The translations under genes were made by a program, and so were the position numbers. Below, one piece after another: positions 23,133-36,800 of a stretch of 64,000 nt of DNA (within the stretch, counting starts at the first letter, position 1; each line of letters starts with the position of its first letter). Source of the DNA: Warburgia ugandensis (Eukaryota > Streptophyta > Magnoliopsida > Canellales > Canellaceae); NCBI GenBank assembly GCA_035236585.1, contig CP141137.1, positions 47,824,057 to 47,888,056 on the forward strand, read 5' to 3'. The notes under the pieces were generated by a model. The model searched no databases. It was given only the letters and a program-made list of their open reading frames with translations, and had not been told where the DNA came from.

Positions 23133-24790
23133 ATGGCAGTTCCAGTCGTTCGATTTCCGATTCTTCTCCTTCTGATCAGAATTATAGGAGCCGCAGCCGC
23201 TGCTCTTGTTGTGATGTGGTGTCATCATTTTCGAGGAGGAATGTCACTCTTTTCCGATAACAAGGATCACATCTTCAATGTAAATCTCTCACCGTGCTTC
23301 CTTTTGATTTATTTTCCACTTTTTTTCTCTTTTTAGCTCATTAAAATTTTTTTTTTCTCCGGCTGCTGAGGGATGATTTTATTATCCGTGTAACATGGAA
23401 TGACTATTTTCAAGCTGCTGCTGCTGCTTCTTCCTCTTCTTCTTGTTACATGATGAAAATGTTGACTAAGACAGTTTTGTGTGATTCAAATATCGGTTTT
23501 GTATGTGCCTAGGTCGTTCCGTTCCTGAATTCGTTTTTGGTTAGTCATATCCTCTAGATTATTAATTGAAGTATGGATTATTCCTCTGAGTCAACTGAGC
23601 TTGTTTGGTAATCTTTACTGATATTGAAACCATCAAAGTTTAGTTTTGAGTTTTCAAATTGATTTGAAACTTTGTGCTGACGTGGCGTTCTTTGTGGTAT
23701 AATCAGAGCTTGCTCTGTGTCCCATGTTTAAAGTCATGGAAGGGACAATGTATAGAAAGGGCTAACTAGGAAGAGTAAGAGAAAAGGCTGGAGTTGATCT
23801 CATAAAGTAGAGCTTGTGCAAACGGTTTCTTGGGAAAGCTGGTAGCAGAACTGCCAGAGATTGGAATGCCGTGGAAGTCAGACGCAGAGGATTTAGTCTG
23901 TTGTGGTCGTATTTATGAATCTAATTTCTGCTCCTTATCACCTTAAGATTTTAAGCAGCATTGGTTACGTTAGTCTAACTTCAATTTGCTTTGTATGTTG
24001 AAAGATTCCTAGAGACGCCATCAAGGGATAATCACAACTGAGGCAATTTGCATCTAACACCAAGTGAATACTTGCAAATGAATTCTGATGCATAGTAGTG
24101 CCACTGGTTGTCCCTCCTCTGTTGAACCTTGGCTCTTTAAGCTCCTTATTTGCAGAGTTGAGGGACTGTGGACCTTCTAAACTTGTCAAGTCCCAATCTG
24201 GAATCGAAGTCAATATATTGAGTTGAAATTGAGATCCTCTTTATCTTCTTGTGTGCAGGATAAGTTCCCACTTATGATATTTTTACCTGGAAATTCATCA
24301 TCGAAAAAAAAAAAAATTTACCTGGAAATTCACTCCTAGTATGTTAATATGTGTTTTACTATTGTAACAAGACTTTGATAGGAATAAGTCCAAAATACCT
24401 CCAACGGAAACCAAATGAACTTTGGATGCTTCTATGTTGTTGCCGTTAACCATCAATATCACAGCCATTTAGGTGGTTTCTAGGTGCTTGGACTTCACTT
24501 TGTGATGTGTTAATGATGATTAAGGTCCTAGCACATGCTAACTTTCAGATGGTTCCAGATCTTTAGGCTCCTTCGTGTAATTTTGGACATAAAGTTGCTT
24601 CCACTCAATAGCTTAAAAGCTAAGTAGGCTGGTGAACTGGGATCCTAGATGACATTTCTTAGAGGATTACATGCTGCTTATATTTGATTGAGATTGCATC
24701 TGCTCTTTTTGGATGAGACATTTTCAGTCATCATAGATACTTGAATTGGCTCGTAATAATCCTTGTGCTAATGGCACTGGACCAGGAAGT

Positions 24791-24876
<86 letters not shown>

Positions 24877-27800
24877 AAGTTGTTGCTATGCTGCAAAATG
24901 ATGATAAGGGAGCGCCTTGACTGGTGGTAGGGTTGTCCTGTGGACGTGGTGAGCTTTCTTACCAGAGAGGTTTTGACTTGAGGTCATTGAGCAGTCTTGT
25001 GGCTGCTTGAATCAATGTGCAAGTACTTGGGGTCTACTAGGATGTCAGAACTCATCACTAGGTAAGAGATGGAGGAAGAGAACCAATTTAATGGTTATTT
25101 TTATTTGTGTGATATTAATGGCTTGAGGTCAAAACTTCTGACTTTGGCTATTTTTATCAAATTTTGAATTGGACTTTACACTTGGCTGTTTTTTCTAACT
25201 CAATGAATATGTGAAGATGGTCTGGTTGCTGTATTCTTGGAATTGCAAGATGATGCTACAGATATACTGGGTGATTGGAAGGATTTTTAATTGTGACGGT
25301 GACCTGAGAACCTAGCAAGCTCCTTGGTGTTGCTTAGCTGAAGGCTATTGTCCGCTAGGAGCGTTTATGAATTTGGAGGTTCTTATGGGTGAAATGTCCC
25401 TGGTCTTTCTATGCCACTTCCTACTCTTGTTGGACAGTGAAGGCTCCCCTTTTCCATCATCTTGAGCTGATAGAGTGCTGCTAATCTTACTGACCATGTT
25501 GAGCTGATGCATGAACTATTGGTGTGAGACTTTGAGAAATTATTTTACTGACTTGTTTAGTGGAGCAATATGGCTTGTCCTCATAGATATGTGTATGTAT
25601 GCGCACGTGCGTGTGCTAGGCTCATTCACCCTGTTGAGGTGAAAGAAACTTATCTATCATCATCATCATCAAGACCTTATCCCAATTAGGGGTTGGCAAA
25701 GAAACTTATCTATGAGTTACGTAAAAAGAGAGGTATTGCTGAAATTTCTCTACTACCACTATGGGGTAAAATGTGCTTCTTGATGATTCTTCAAGAAAGA
25801 AGAGAAAAACAACTTGGAAAATGGATTAGGGAGTGACTAGTTTGTGAATAACTCCATTGAAAAGGAACCTAGGGCATCCCTGTGGTTGCTTTATCAACAT
25901 GTATATTAGAATGCAATGTGAAATTTTTCAGAAAATATACTGTATTCACATTTGTGTATAAATGTACAGTGTAGAATAAATTACATGTAGATGAATAGAA
26001 ATGTGGTATCAGAGAGCAACTGGTGCACAAGTTAGTCCAGAAAAACAAGTAGAATAAAATATGATGGCTTCCTGGTTGATTCCACAAGCATTTTAGAATC
26101 TGATCTAGAATTTTTCAAAAATTATGTTGATGTCTTTTATACAGTCACCAAGATATACCTTCAAATTTTACACAGAACAAGTTTATCCTTTCAATTATAC
26201 TTCTTATATCTTTGATATTAGTCAATTCACTGGCTTTGGGGAGCCTAGACCTTATTTCTGCTTGTTATTAATTCTGGATGCAGACCCTGTCCTGATAATA
26301 ATATTTGCAGTGTTTGTGGGTGGGACATGCTCTACAGATGAGGTCATGTGACCATAGCTTTTCTTTCGATGTTTCCTGGAATATGACTTTTGACATATTC
26401 ACATGCTATGTAAAGTTTCAATTTTCTCGGGAGTAATTTATATTTTTTCAGTTCTTATGTAGTTCCCCAACATTTTCCTCTACTAATGATGGCCCCACCA
26501 TTTTCCATATTTTTCTGGAGTTGTGTGCTTTGCTTCAGGAAAAGATAGTTTTTCGTATCACTGAAAAAAATATTAACTAATTTGTGTTATTAAGACCAGC
26601 ACGTATAGTATAGTGCTAGTAGAATAAGAGTTGGGTGCATAGAACCTGGTTATTTATCACCTAACTAATTTTGTCTTACAATGCCTTTTTCTCGTCATTG
26701 ATATACTTGAGTTTTGGCCAAGTACAGAGTGTCATGCTTGTTGTCTGGAACTGGTGTATCTCTTTGTTGTTACTTCGTTCCAATGAATGCTATTCTTCCC
26801 TGCTATTGATTTTGGGCTCTTTTTTCATCACTAGTTCTGTGAGATCTGTCTTAGATTTTATCTTTAAGTGAAGTTTGGTTGCAGCTTTTGGTTTAAATTG
26901 CAAGAGATGCTACTAATTTCTTGATTATTGTATTTCTACTTGAATTAATTGACGGAAATGAATGGCAATGCTCAGACATTTTGAGTTGGACTCACTCTTG
27001 GTGCCCCATGTAGGTTCATCCTGTGCTAATGGTGATTGGACTCGTACTTATGAATGGTGAAGGTGAACATGCTTCTTTACTGGTACACTGTATGCATAGA
27101 AATGAGGATGAAATGGCTATGTTGTAGTTTATCTTGCCAGTAATGAAATTTTCCATAAGGAAACAAACTATTATGCTGTTGAACCGCTATATTGTTCTAA
27201 GTGATGCATATTATAGCTGATGAACTCCTGTTTCTTGGCTCTACTTGTTCTTGCATGGCCTTTTTAGCAGTCCCTCTTAGGAAAATTCAAATTGACAATT
27301 ATGAACTAAAATATTTTTGACATTTGAACTTCCATACTAATCTTGAAAGAGACCACCAGCATCTCAGGGGCCATTTTTTGTACCTATCTGGAAACATAAC
27401 TGTTAATCATGAGATCCTGCACGAGGAAAACCCTGATTATACCATCTTTGTGATGGTGTGTGATAGAAAACTAGCAGAAACAGTAGTATGTGAAATTCTG
27501 GTTGATAATATTCAGTTTCAGAGATCAGAAGAACAGCAATGGGAACTAGCAGATACGGCCTCTGAGTTGTATACAGAGAATTGCATATCAAGAAGAAAGA
27601 AAGAAAATCACAGTTCCTAGCTTTTGAGGAGCTAGGCCCTCCCTCTACTGCTTGTTTGTCCCTCGCCACCCGCCCTCTCTCCCCTTTACCTCATTCTCCT
27701 TTTCCCGCCCATACTCCTGCTCTCCCAGATTCCCTTTGATCCCCTCTAACTGAATTCTGTAACCACTTATTCACCTTGTGCTAGTTGTCCTTATTCTTTC

Positions 27801-30800
27801 CAAATATCAGAAGCCTTCTATTACCTATGTCAGTAACCGTGTGAATCGGCCTCTTCTTGAGTAGAACTTCCCGTATCAACCTAAGATGCAGCAGAATGTA
27901 ACAATCCTCTCCCTAAACCAAACACCCCCCCCAACAAAACTGCCACCTTGTCCTCAAGGTGGAAGTTAGGAAACTGCATCTTGATGATGTCCAGGAGTTC
28001 CCATGTGTTGTCATGCTTGGAAAGATCATCCCATTGGATGAGAACTGAAAGTTTGGAAGAAAAATAATATATTCTTCTATCCCCCACCCCACCCCACCCC
28101 ACGCCACCACAAAACTGCCACCTTGTCCTCAAGGTGAAAGTTAGGAAACTGCATCTTGATGACATCCAGGAGTTCCCATGTGTTGTCATGCTTGGAAAGA
28201 TCATCCTATTGGATGAGAACTGAAAGTTTAGAAGAAAAATAATATATTCTTCTATCTCTTATTAGAGAAAAAATTACACTAATATATATATATATATATA
28301 TATAGGGAAGCATGGCAACAGACCTGCCATTGAATCCCACGGATTAGGCTAAAGGAAATCTCTTAACATAAGGGTCAAACTAGGTATAAAAGGAAAGGAG
28401 ATTTCATATTCAAATTTGATCCTAATCTCCATTATTTATGGAAACAAACTAAGATAAGATCAAAACTAATCCCTAGAAACTAGGAACTAAATTTGAGAGA
28501 AAGTTTCCTAACATATCCAACACTCCCTCTCAAGTTGGAGTGTAGATGTCTATCATGCCCAACTTGCTGATGAAGAACTCATAGTTAGGTTTGAAAAGTC
28601 CCTTTGTAAGAATATCAGCTATTTGTTGTGAAGTTGGAACAAATGGCAAGCAAATATCTCCAGCTTCAATTTTCTCCTTTATAAAATGCCTGTCAACCTC
28701 AATGTGCTTTGTTCTGTCGTGTTGAACCAGATTGTGTGCAATGCTGATAGCCGCCTTGTTGTCACAATACAACTTTATTGGCATGGTCACAGTTTGCTTT
28801 AACTCTTTCAAAACTCATTTTAGTCATATCATCTCGCAGACTCCATGAGCCATTGATCTCTATTCTGCTTCTGCACTACTCCTGGTGACAACACTTTGTT
28901 TCTTACTTCTTAACGTCACTAAGTTTTCCCACACAAAGGTACAATAACCCGATGTTGATTTCCTATTAGTGACTAAACCTGCCCAATTTGCATTTGTGTA
29001 CACCTCAATACTCTGTTGTTCATTTTTCTTGAAAATAAACCTTTTCCTGGAGAACTCTTCAAGTACCTCAAAATTTGATACACAGCTTCAAGGTGTTCTT
29101 CATGAGGGGAATGCATGAACTGACTCATAAGGCTTACTGCAAAGCAATATTAGGACGTGTGGGACAAGTAAATGAGCTTACCAATCAACCTCTGGTATCG
29201 ATATGTGTCCATGAGATCACCTTTACTATCTACAAGTCTTTAGTTGAGATCAATTGGAGTTTCTGCAGGATGGCAGCCACTCATTCTCATTTCCTTCAGA
29301 AGATCTAGGATGTATTTCCTTTGTGAGACAACAATCCCTTTCTTTGATCGAGCAACCTCCATTTCAAGAAAATATCTCAATGGTCCCAAGTCCTTAATTT
29401 CAAATTCAGATGCAAGACACCTTTTCAAGCGTTCCATTTCAGTTGTATCATCCCCAGTTAGGATAATATCATCTACATACATAATGAGAATAGCTATTCT
29501 CCCATCAGTTGAGTGTTTTGTGAACATAGTATGATCAGTTTGCCCCGGAACATATTTTTGACCCTTTACAAACTGAGTAAATCTCTCAAACCAGACTCTT
29601 GGTGATTGTTTCAATCCATATAAGGATTTCTTTAGTTTGCATACTTTCGAGCTACACTTCCTATCAAAACCTGATGGTGGGTCCATGTAGACTTTCTCCT
29701 CTAAGTCTCCATTAAGGAACACATTCTTCACATCCAACTGCTATAGGGGCCAGTTAAGATTGGTTGCAATTGACAAAAGTACTCTAACAGTGTTTAGTTT
29801 GGCAACATGCACAAAGGTTTCAAGATAGTTAATACCTTATTTTTGAGTGAAGCCTTGGCCACCAAACGAGCCTTGTATCGCTCAAGCGATCCATCTCACT
29901 TGTGTTTGGTTGTGAACACCCATTTGCATCCAACCGTTCTCTTCTCTCTTGGCAAATTCACAACCTCCCATGTTTTATTTGTCTCAAGGGCCTTCATCTC
30001 TTCAAGAATAGCCTCCTCTTACTCAGGAATCTGTAAAGCATTCTGTATAGTCTTTGATATTTCCAAAGAAGACAATTGTGAAGTAAAGGCAAAGAAAGTA
30101 GGGGACAAATTTTTATAAGAGACAAAATTGGACATGGGATGTTTAGTACAAGCTCTAACACCCTTTCGATTAGCAATAGGAATACTAAGATCAGAAGAGT
30201 TGGATTCAAAATGAATAGACTTGGAATTAGGTGAATTTGTTTGAATAGGTTCAGAGGAAGAATTACATGATGACTCAGTAGAGTTTAGATCAGCCTTTGG
30301 TTCGGACTCTTGACTTTGCTGAGGAGCATTGGTCTCATTGCCTTGAATTTGGTTCCTACTTGAGTAGACCATAAGTTCTTTGGTGCTTATTTTTTCATTG
30401 CTAGTTTTGTCAAGGTTATGATATGGCTCTATTGGATTCGAACTTGGGTTTTCATCAATTAAAACACAAGGTTCTAGAGGTTTAAAAGCATTGGGTCCAT
30501 TAGGAATCAATGTGGCAGCGTTTTCTCTTTGAAAAACATCTAAGTAATCCGAATCTTCCATAAGTGTCTCCCCCTGAAGATGAGTTTCAAAAAATGGTGA
30601 AGACGCAAAAAAAGTGACATCCATGCTGACAAACATTTTTTTGGAAGTCGGATCAAAACACTTATACCCCCTCTGAGTTGGAGTATAGCTTACAAAAACA
30701 TACTTTCTTGCTCTAGGATCTAGTTTGCCATGGTTGTGAGCATGAAAATGTAAAAAGGCAATGCATCCAAATACTTGCCACAGTCACTTCGAAAAATCCT

Positions 30801-33800
30801 TATTTTCTCTTGAAATTGTGTTTCCACCATGGAATTTTTTTGTTTGAAAACTTCATCTTTAGATTTTTCTTTTAAAAGGTATACCTAACTTATCCTTGTG
30901 GGATCATCAATAAATCTGACAAACCATTTTTTTTCCGAAAGTGTTGAAACCTTATATGGTCCCATATATTGCTATGGATTAACATAAAAGGTTTTGATGC
31001 TTGATATGATCTTGGTGGAAAAAAGGCACGGTGGTGCTTGGCTAGCTCATAAATTTCACATTGAAATGAAGATGGACTTTTATTTTTAAGCAAACTAGGA
31101 AACAAGTGTTTTAAATAATGAAAACTTGGATGTCCTAATCTATAATGCCATAACATAACATTACATTCACTAGAATTAGTAACAAAACAGGTATTTTGAA
31201 CTTGTCTTCGCGAGTCAATTCCATCTTCAAGGAAATAGAGACCTCCATTTTCTCTACCACTGCCAATCATTCTCCCTGAGGCTAGTTCCTGAAACTCACA
31301 CTGAGAGGGATAGAAATTAGCTTGACACTTGATATCATTGGTTAACTTGCTAATTGAAAAAAGGTTGCAAGAAAGTTTACGCACATGAAGAACATTATGC
31401 AAAGTTAAGGAAGGTGATATAACAATGGATCTTGTTCTAGCAATTTCCGAGAGAGATCCATTTGCTATATTGATTTTTTTGTTCCCTCCACATGGATGGT
31501 AAGTTGAGAAAAGATTGGAGTAACTTGTCATATGATCAGTTGTTCCTGAATCTATGATCCAAGAGTTGCTTTGGCTGGGATTGACACTAAGAAGGGCAGT
31601 AATGAAGTTACCTTTTTAGGCCACAGAACAAGAGGGGTTAACATTGAATTGTAGATGTTGGAAGAGTTTGTATAGGTGTTCTAGCTGTTCCTTTGTGAAT
31701 TGAGATGTTTTTCAATTGACTTGCTGCCCTCGGTTCTCTTCATGTGAGGTTTGGAATGCCTGGTTGTCGTTTCTAGGATTCTTCTTCCAATTTGGAGGCT
31801 TTCCATGGAGTTTCCAGCAAGCTTCCTTTGTGTGCCATGACTTCTTGCAGTGTTCACACCAGGGTTTCTTCCTTCTTTCACCATTGGGATCAACACTTCT
31901 AGAAATAAGGGCAAAATTATCATTTTCCACCACAGATTTGTGTTCCTGGTTGGTTAACATAACCTTCTTCCTGGTTTCTTCTCTTCTAATCTTAGAAAAG
32001 GTTTCTTAGAGGGATGGAAGAGGTTTCTTTCCAAGGATCCAACCCCCAACTTCATCCAAATCACGATTGAGGCCAGCCAAGAATAGATACACATGATCAT
32101 TCTCCTCCTCCTTTATAATTTTTATGCTATTAGTAGGGAAGTCCCATTCATCATTATAGCACTAGTCCAATTCTTGCCATAATGAAACCATCTCTTTATA
32201 GTATACTGTGACTTCTCTTTCTCCTTGTTTTGATTGCCATAGTTTTGTTTTTAGATCAAAGATTTGAGATGAGTTTTCTAAGTCGGAATAGGTCTCCCTT
32301 ATAGCCTCCCACACATCTTTTGTAGTGGGGAGAAAAAGATAGGGTTTACCTATGGTCTGCTCCATTGAGTTGATAAGCCAGGCCATGATTAGTGAGTTTT
32401 CTGACCTCCATGCACTCATATTTGGATCTCCAACCTCGGGTTGCTTCACTTCTCCTGTCAAATGCCCACGTTTTCCCCTGCCATCAATTACCAACTTCAC
32501 AGATTGAGCCCATTCCAGTTAGATTTTCCAATTTAACTTGTGAGAAGTTAACTGGAATGAAGTATTTGGGGAAAAGTGGTCTGTACCATTGTTTGACATT
32601 GTTGTCCTTGATGAGAAACTTCCAGCAGTTGTTTCCGATGAATAAGAGGTTCCTCTAGTCCCAGTCATGGCTGTTTCACCCCAAAGATACTTAGGAAAAC
32701 TAGAGAACAAGAGAGGGTTGGATCTCCCTTGAGAGTGATCTGATGACCGTCGACCGTGAATCACATCGTAAGGTGATGGAAATTGATTGTAATCTCCCCC
32801 AAGGTTTTCAACCAGGCTACCCCAAGGACTATGTCTTCTCTGCCGAGATCAAAAGGATGGAAGTCTTTAGTTACTGTAATACCTGGCAAGCTTATCTTGA
32901 TTTGTTGACAAACACCCTCACCTCTAATGTAGTGGTTGTCTCCAACTTGGACCCCAAATCATCAAGAACAGTCCACAGGTAACTGAAGTTTAGTGACTAA
33001 ATGCTTGACGAGGAAGTTGTGAGAGGCACCACTGTCAATTAACATGATGACCTCCCGGATTCCAACAAACCCTTTTAGTTTCATGGTATTGCTGGTTGTG
33101 AATCCAGAAGTGGAGTTTAGGGATAACTCTAGAGGTTGATTATCCTTATCCTGGTGGTCACTCGCATCTGACGGAAGAGTTTATGGCAGCTTTTGTCTCG
33201 TCTTCCTCCTTGTAGGTGAGTAGCAGTACCTGAAGCTATCGGTTTTTGCAACGATGTTCTGGATGGTACTTCTTGTCGCATTAGTAGCATAAACCCTGGG
33301 CGTGCTGCTGCTGCAGTTCAGCATTGGTTAGTCGCCGGAGAGAATCCCTTCATCCTGTGGTCGGATTGTCGGCACGTTGATCGCAATCGGGCTCTATACG
33401 AAAACTCTTAGAGCGATTAGTGCTGCGGGAAGGGAAGGAGGGCAAATTGCGATTTTGCTCTTGGTACCCCCCTTCTATCGACAGGGGTTTCGAGTGAAGT
33501 GAGCTGGGCCCCAATACCCTCAGCCCATTTTCAACTTTGTGTGGGCTGGCCTTTATCTAGTCTAGCATGATATTCTTCTCTTTGATTTTGTGGGCCAATT
33601 CCATAACCCAGCTAACATGGCAGGCTTGAAGATCTTGACTTCAGCCTTAATCTCCTCCTTGAGCTCATTCATGAAGGCCCCCTTCAGCAGTTCGTTAGAG
33701 AGTTCTATGAGGGGACCGGAAAGGAGCTTGAACGACTAGAGGCAGTCGAAAAAGCTACCTTGTTGTCTCAACGCAGCAACGTTTCATAGTCATCGTCCTA

Positions 33801-36800
33801 CTGAGACGACCGGAATCAGTAAAGTAGGGATGGTTGGAAAGAAGTCCACGATCAAAAGGGAGTCCTCCTTCTAAGCAGATGGCTGCTGCAGCCAACTTCT
33901 CCTCGTCGGTGATCTAGTTCACTTGGAAATATTGCTCTGCTCGGCAGAGCTAGCCATAAGGCTCCTTGCCTTCAAATACTAGCAGATCCAACCTCTGAAA
34001 TTGAGTTTCGTGACGGTTCTGGTCCTTCAACACGAACGGACTCTGCCTCCCACTGCCAGAGGTCTCACCGATCTCAGTGTTCCGGTTATGTCTGCGCTCT
34101 TCTTCTGGCATCTCTCTTCGTTTGATCCACTCACAGATTTCCAACAGATATTTACCGAAAGCTGTAATGTTGGTTTGTAATCGTCCAATATGTTCTTTCA
34201 TGTTGCCGATCTCTCATCTGACTCCCTCAATCTCCCACTCTAGTATTTCAGTCCTTTCCATCCCGGTTCTAACCTTGTCCCACAATCGAATTGCTTTGAT
34301 ACCAATTGATAGAAAACTAGTAGAAACAGCAGTAGTATGTGGAATTTTGGTTGATAATATTCAGTTTCAGATATTAGAAGAACAATAATGGGAACTAGCA
34401 GATATAGCCTCTGAGTTGTATACAGAGAATTGCTTATCAAGAAGAAAGAAAGAAAATAACAGTCCCTAGCTTTTGAGGAGCTAGGCCCTCCCTCTACTGC
34501 ATGTCTGCCCCTCTCCCTCTCCCTCTCCCTCTCCCTCTCCCCTTTACCTCATTGTCCTTTTCCCACCCGTACTCTCGCTCTCCTAGATTCCCGTGGATCC
34601 CCTCTAACTGAATTCCATAACCACTTATTCTCCTTGTGCCAGTTGTCCTTATTCTTTCCAAGTAACAGAAACCTTCTGTTACCTATGTCAGTAACCGTGT
34701 GAATGAGCCTCTTCTTGAGTAGAACTTCTCGAATTTGCACACCCTGAGATGCAGTAGATGTAATAGTGTGCTATCCTTATTGTTTCACATGACTCAGAGG
34801 GACTCAATAACCCAAAATTTGCACTTATTGACAAACTTAATTGTCACATTTGTTGCATAGGAAATAGCAAGTTAGTCTATAAAACAGTAAAAGAAACTGG
34901 AAAAGGTCAGTGTTCCTAATGTGAATATGCAGAATCCATTACTGGATTGTTAAGTGTATCTGACCAGTACTTGTTTTGGTGTCTGGAAAATTTAGATTTT
35001 GGATGATTGGAGTTGATTTTGCTATCATGAGGTGGATAGCCGAATGTCAAAGTTCATGGCTGTTGATTCAACGTTGTACCTATGGGATAGGGATATAGGA
35101 AGAGGAGAAAAACTAAACATTTCACATAGTACTTTTGATCGAAAAATCAATTTGATTTATTTCATACCCTTCTCTTGATGAGAAAATGGGTCAGATTCTA
35201 TAGGATCAATCCTAGGAGACTTAAGAAATAATGGAACGGAATAAAAAAAAGAAAAGAAAAGAGAGGAAAAGAAAATCACAATAAAGAATCAAAGAAAATA
35301 AAAATAAATAAGGATGCCAAGTGAAGAAATTCAAACTCGAAAAGGATTTTTCTAATTGTCGAGGAATGAGTGGCAAAGGGATTGATCAAGAAAGATCTCC
35401 TGTTCTTATTATAAGATTATGATTTGATTCGCATATTTTAGTAAAAAGAATAATCTTCTCCTTTCATCATAATAAAAAATGGAAAGTGTTCAACTGGAAC
35501 AGGAAAACGTAATTGAATTGGTCCTAGTTACTCTTCGGGATGGAGTGGGGGAAGGGAGGGGATTCTCGCATGAGGAAAAGGATCCAATTACTTCGAAAGA
35601 ATTGAACGAGGAGCTGTATGAGGAAAAGGATCCAATTACTTATCTATCCATTTCCACTATCACCCAAAAAAAACAAACTCTAACTTACATAAAGTTGCTA
35701 GAGTATGATTAACCTCTGGATTTGAAATCACTGCTTTTATACCTGATATTGGCCATAATTCACTAGAACATTCCATAGTCTTAGTAAGAGGAGGAAGGGC
35801 TAAGGATTTACTCGGTGTGTGATATCACATTGTTCGAGGAACCCTAGATGCTGTCCGAGTAAAGGATCGTAAGCAATAGAAACATGCATTCTTGTGCGTT
35901 GTAGATTCTTATCTAAGACTTGTATCATTTGATGATGCCATGTGAATCACTAGAACCATGGGAGTCGCTAACCCAAGCACGAAAGTTTGGTAAGAGGACT
36001 AGAGCAGGCTATCATGAGGCAAAAGATCTTTCTAAAGAGATTTGATTTGAAACTATGCTATGTCCAAGGTCCAATATTGAAATCATTTCATAGGTTTTCC
36101 CTTTGTTCGTGTCAACAAACAATTTGAAAATACCTCGACTTTTTTAGAATAGGTCCGAGTCAAATCGCAATGATTCGAAGCACTTCTTTTTACATTACAC
36201 TATTTTGGAAACCCAAGGACTTTGGTCATATGGATATGTAAAATACTATATTTCCAATCCTAGTAGGAGGGAAATAGATACCCAATTTCAAGTGAGTAAA
36301 CATAATTCCATATTTGATCTCATAGATAAAAAAAAGGGCAGCCCTGGTGCACGAAGCTCCCGCCTATGCGGTGTCTGGGGAAGGGGCGGACCACAAGGGC
36401 CTAAAGTACATAGCCTTACCTTGCATTTTGCAAGAGTCTGTTTCCATGTCTTGAACCTGTGACCTCAAGGTCACACGATGATAACTTTTACCGTTGCGCT
36501 AAGGCCTCCCTTCTATATTTGATCTCATAGATACATATGGAATTCTTTGGAAATCCGTATTTGATGAAAGTTGTATGTACACCTTGGAGGGAGATCTTTC
36601 ATATCTTTCGAGATCCACCCTATAATCTGGGGTCAAAAAGCCAAAATAAGTGATTCATTTTTAGCTCTTAAAAAAAAGAAAACTGATTCTTGAACCTCTT
36701 TCATGCTCATGTCACGTTGAGGTATTGCAGAAGAAAAAAACTACAAAATTCGATCCAATTTATCGTAACATGTTGGTTAACAGTATTCTAAAACACAGAA

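Larger units (their letters stand above)
28262..32690 (-). mobile_element. Copia body inside the gypsy element
   Basis: Minus-strand order: gag (32650-31700), GAG-pre-integrase, truncated integrase, hinge (30019-30636), RT (about 29990-29240), RNase H (to 28530), polypurine gagagggag, then one LTR. The 5' LTR is missing; gag starts directly against gypsy protease sequence. About 200 residues of the integrase core appear lost between [14 protein letters not shown] (near 30930) and the segment near 30700. Frames are broken in several places. Confidence 0.85.
27461..34765 (-). mobile_element. Gypsy chromovirus shell with a copia interior, in b561 intron 2
   Basis: Two direct repeats (27461-27903 and 34307-34765) act as LTRs, and both outer edges are flanked by GTGTG (27456-27460 and 34766-34770), a clean 5-bp target duplication. 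Just inside the right LTR the minus strand reads ttggtatcaaagc, a primer-binding site for initiator tRNA-Met. Gypsy gag and protease follow (about 32690-34200), and a chromodomain-like tail lies before the left LTR (27930-28260). The gypsy RT, RNase H and integrase are missing. In their place is copia gag, protease, RT and RNase H with one copia LTR (28262-32690). Confidence 0.88.

Noticed and set aside
22865-23260. 131-codon open frame overlapping b561 exon 1
   Set aside because: It is in another frame, low complexity (Arg/Ser rich) and without family features; the b561 frame is clearly the real one.
36205-36462. 85-codon open frame
   Set aside because: Joins plastid rps12 intron sequence to the inserted SINE; not a gene.
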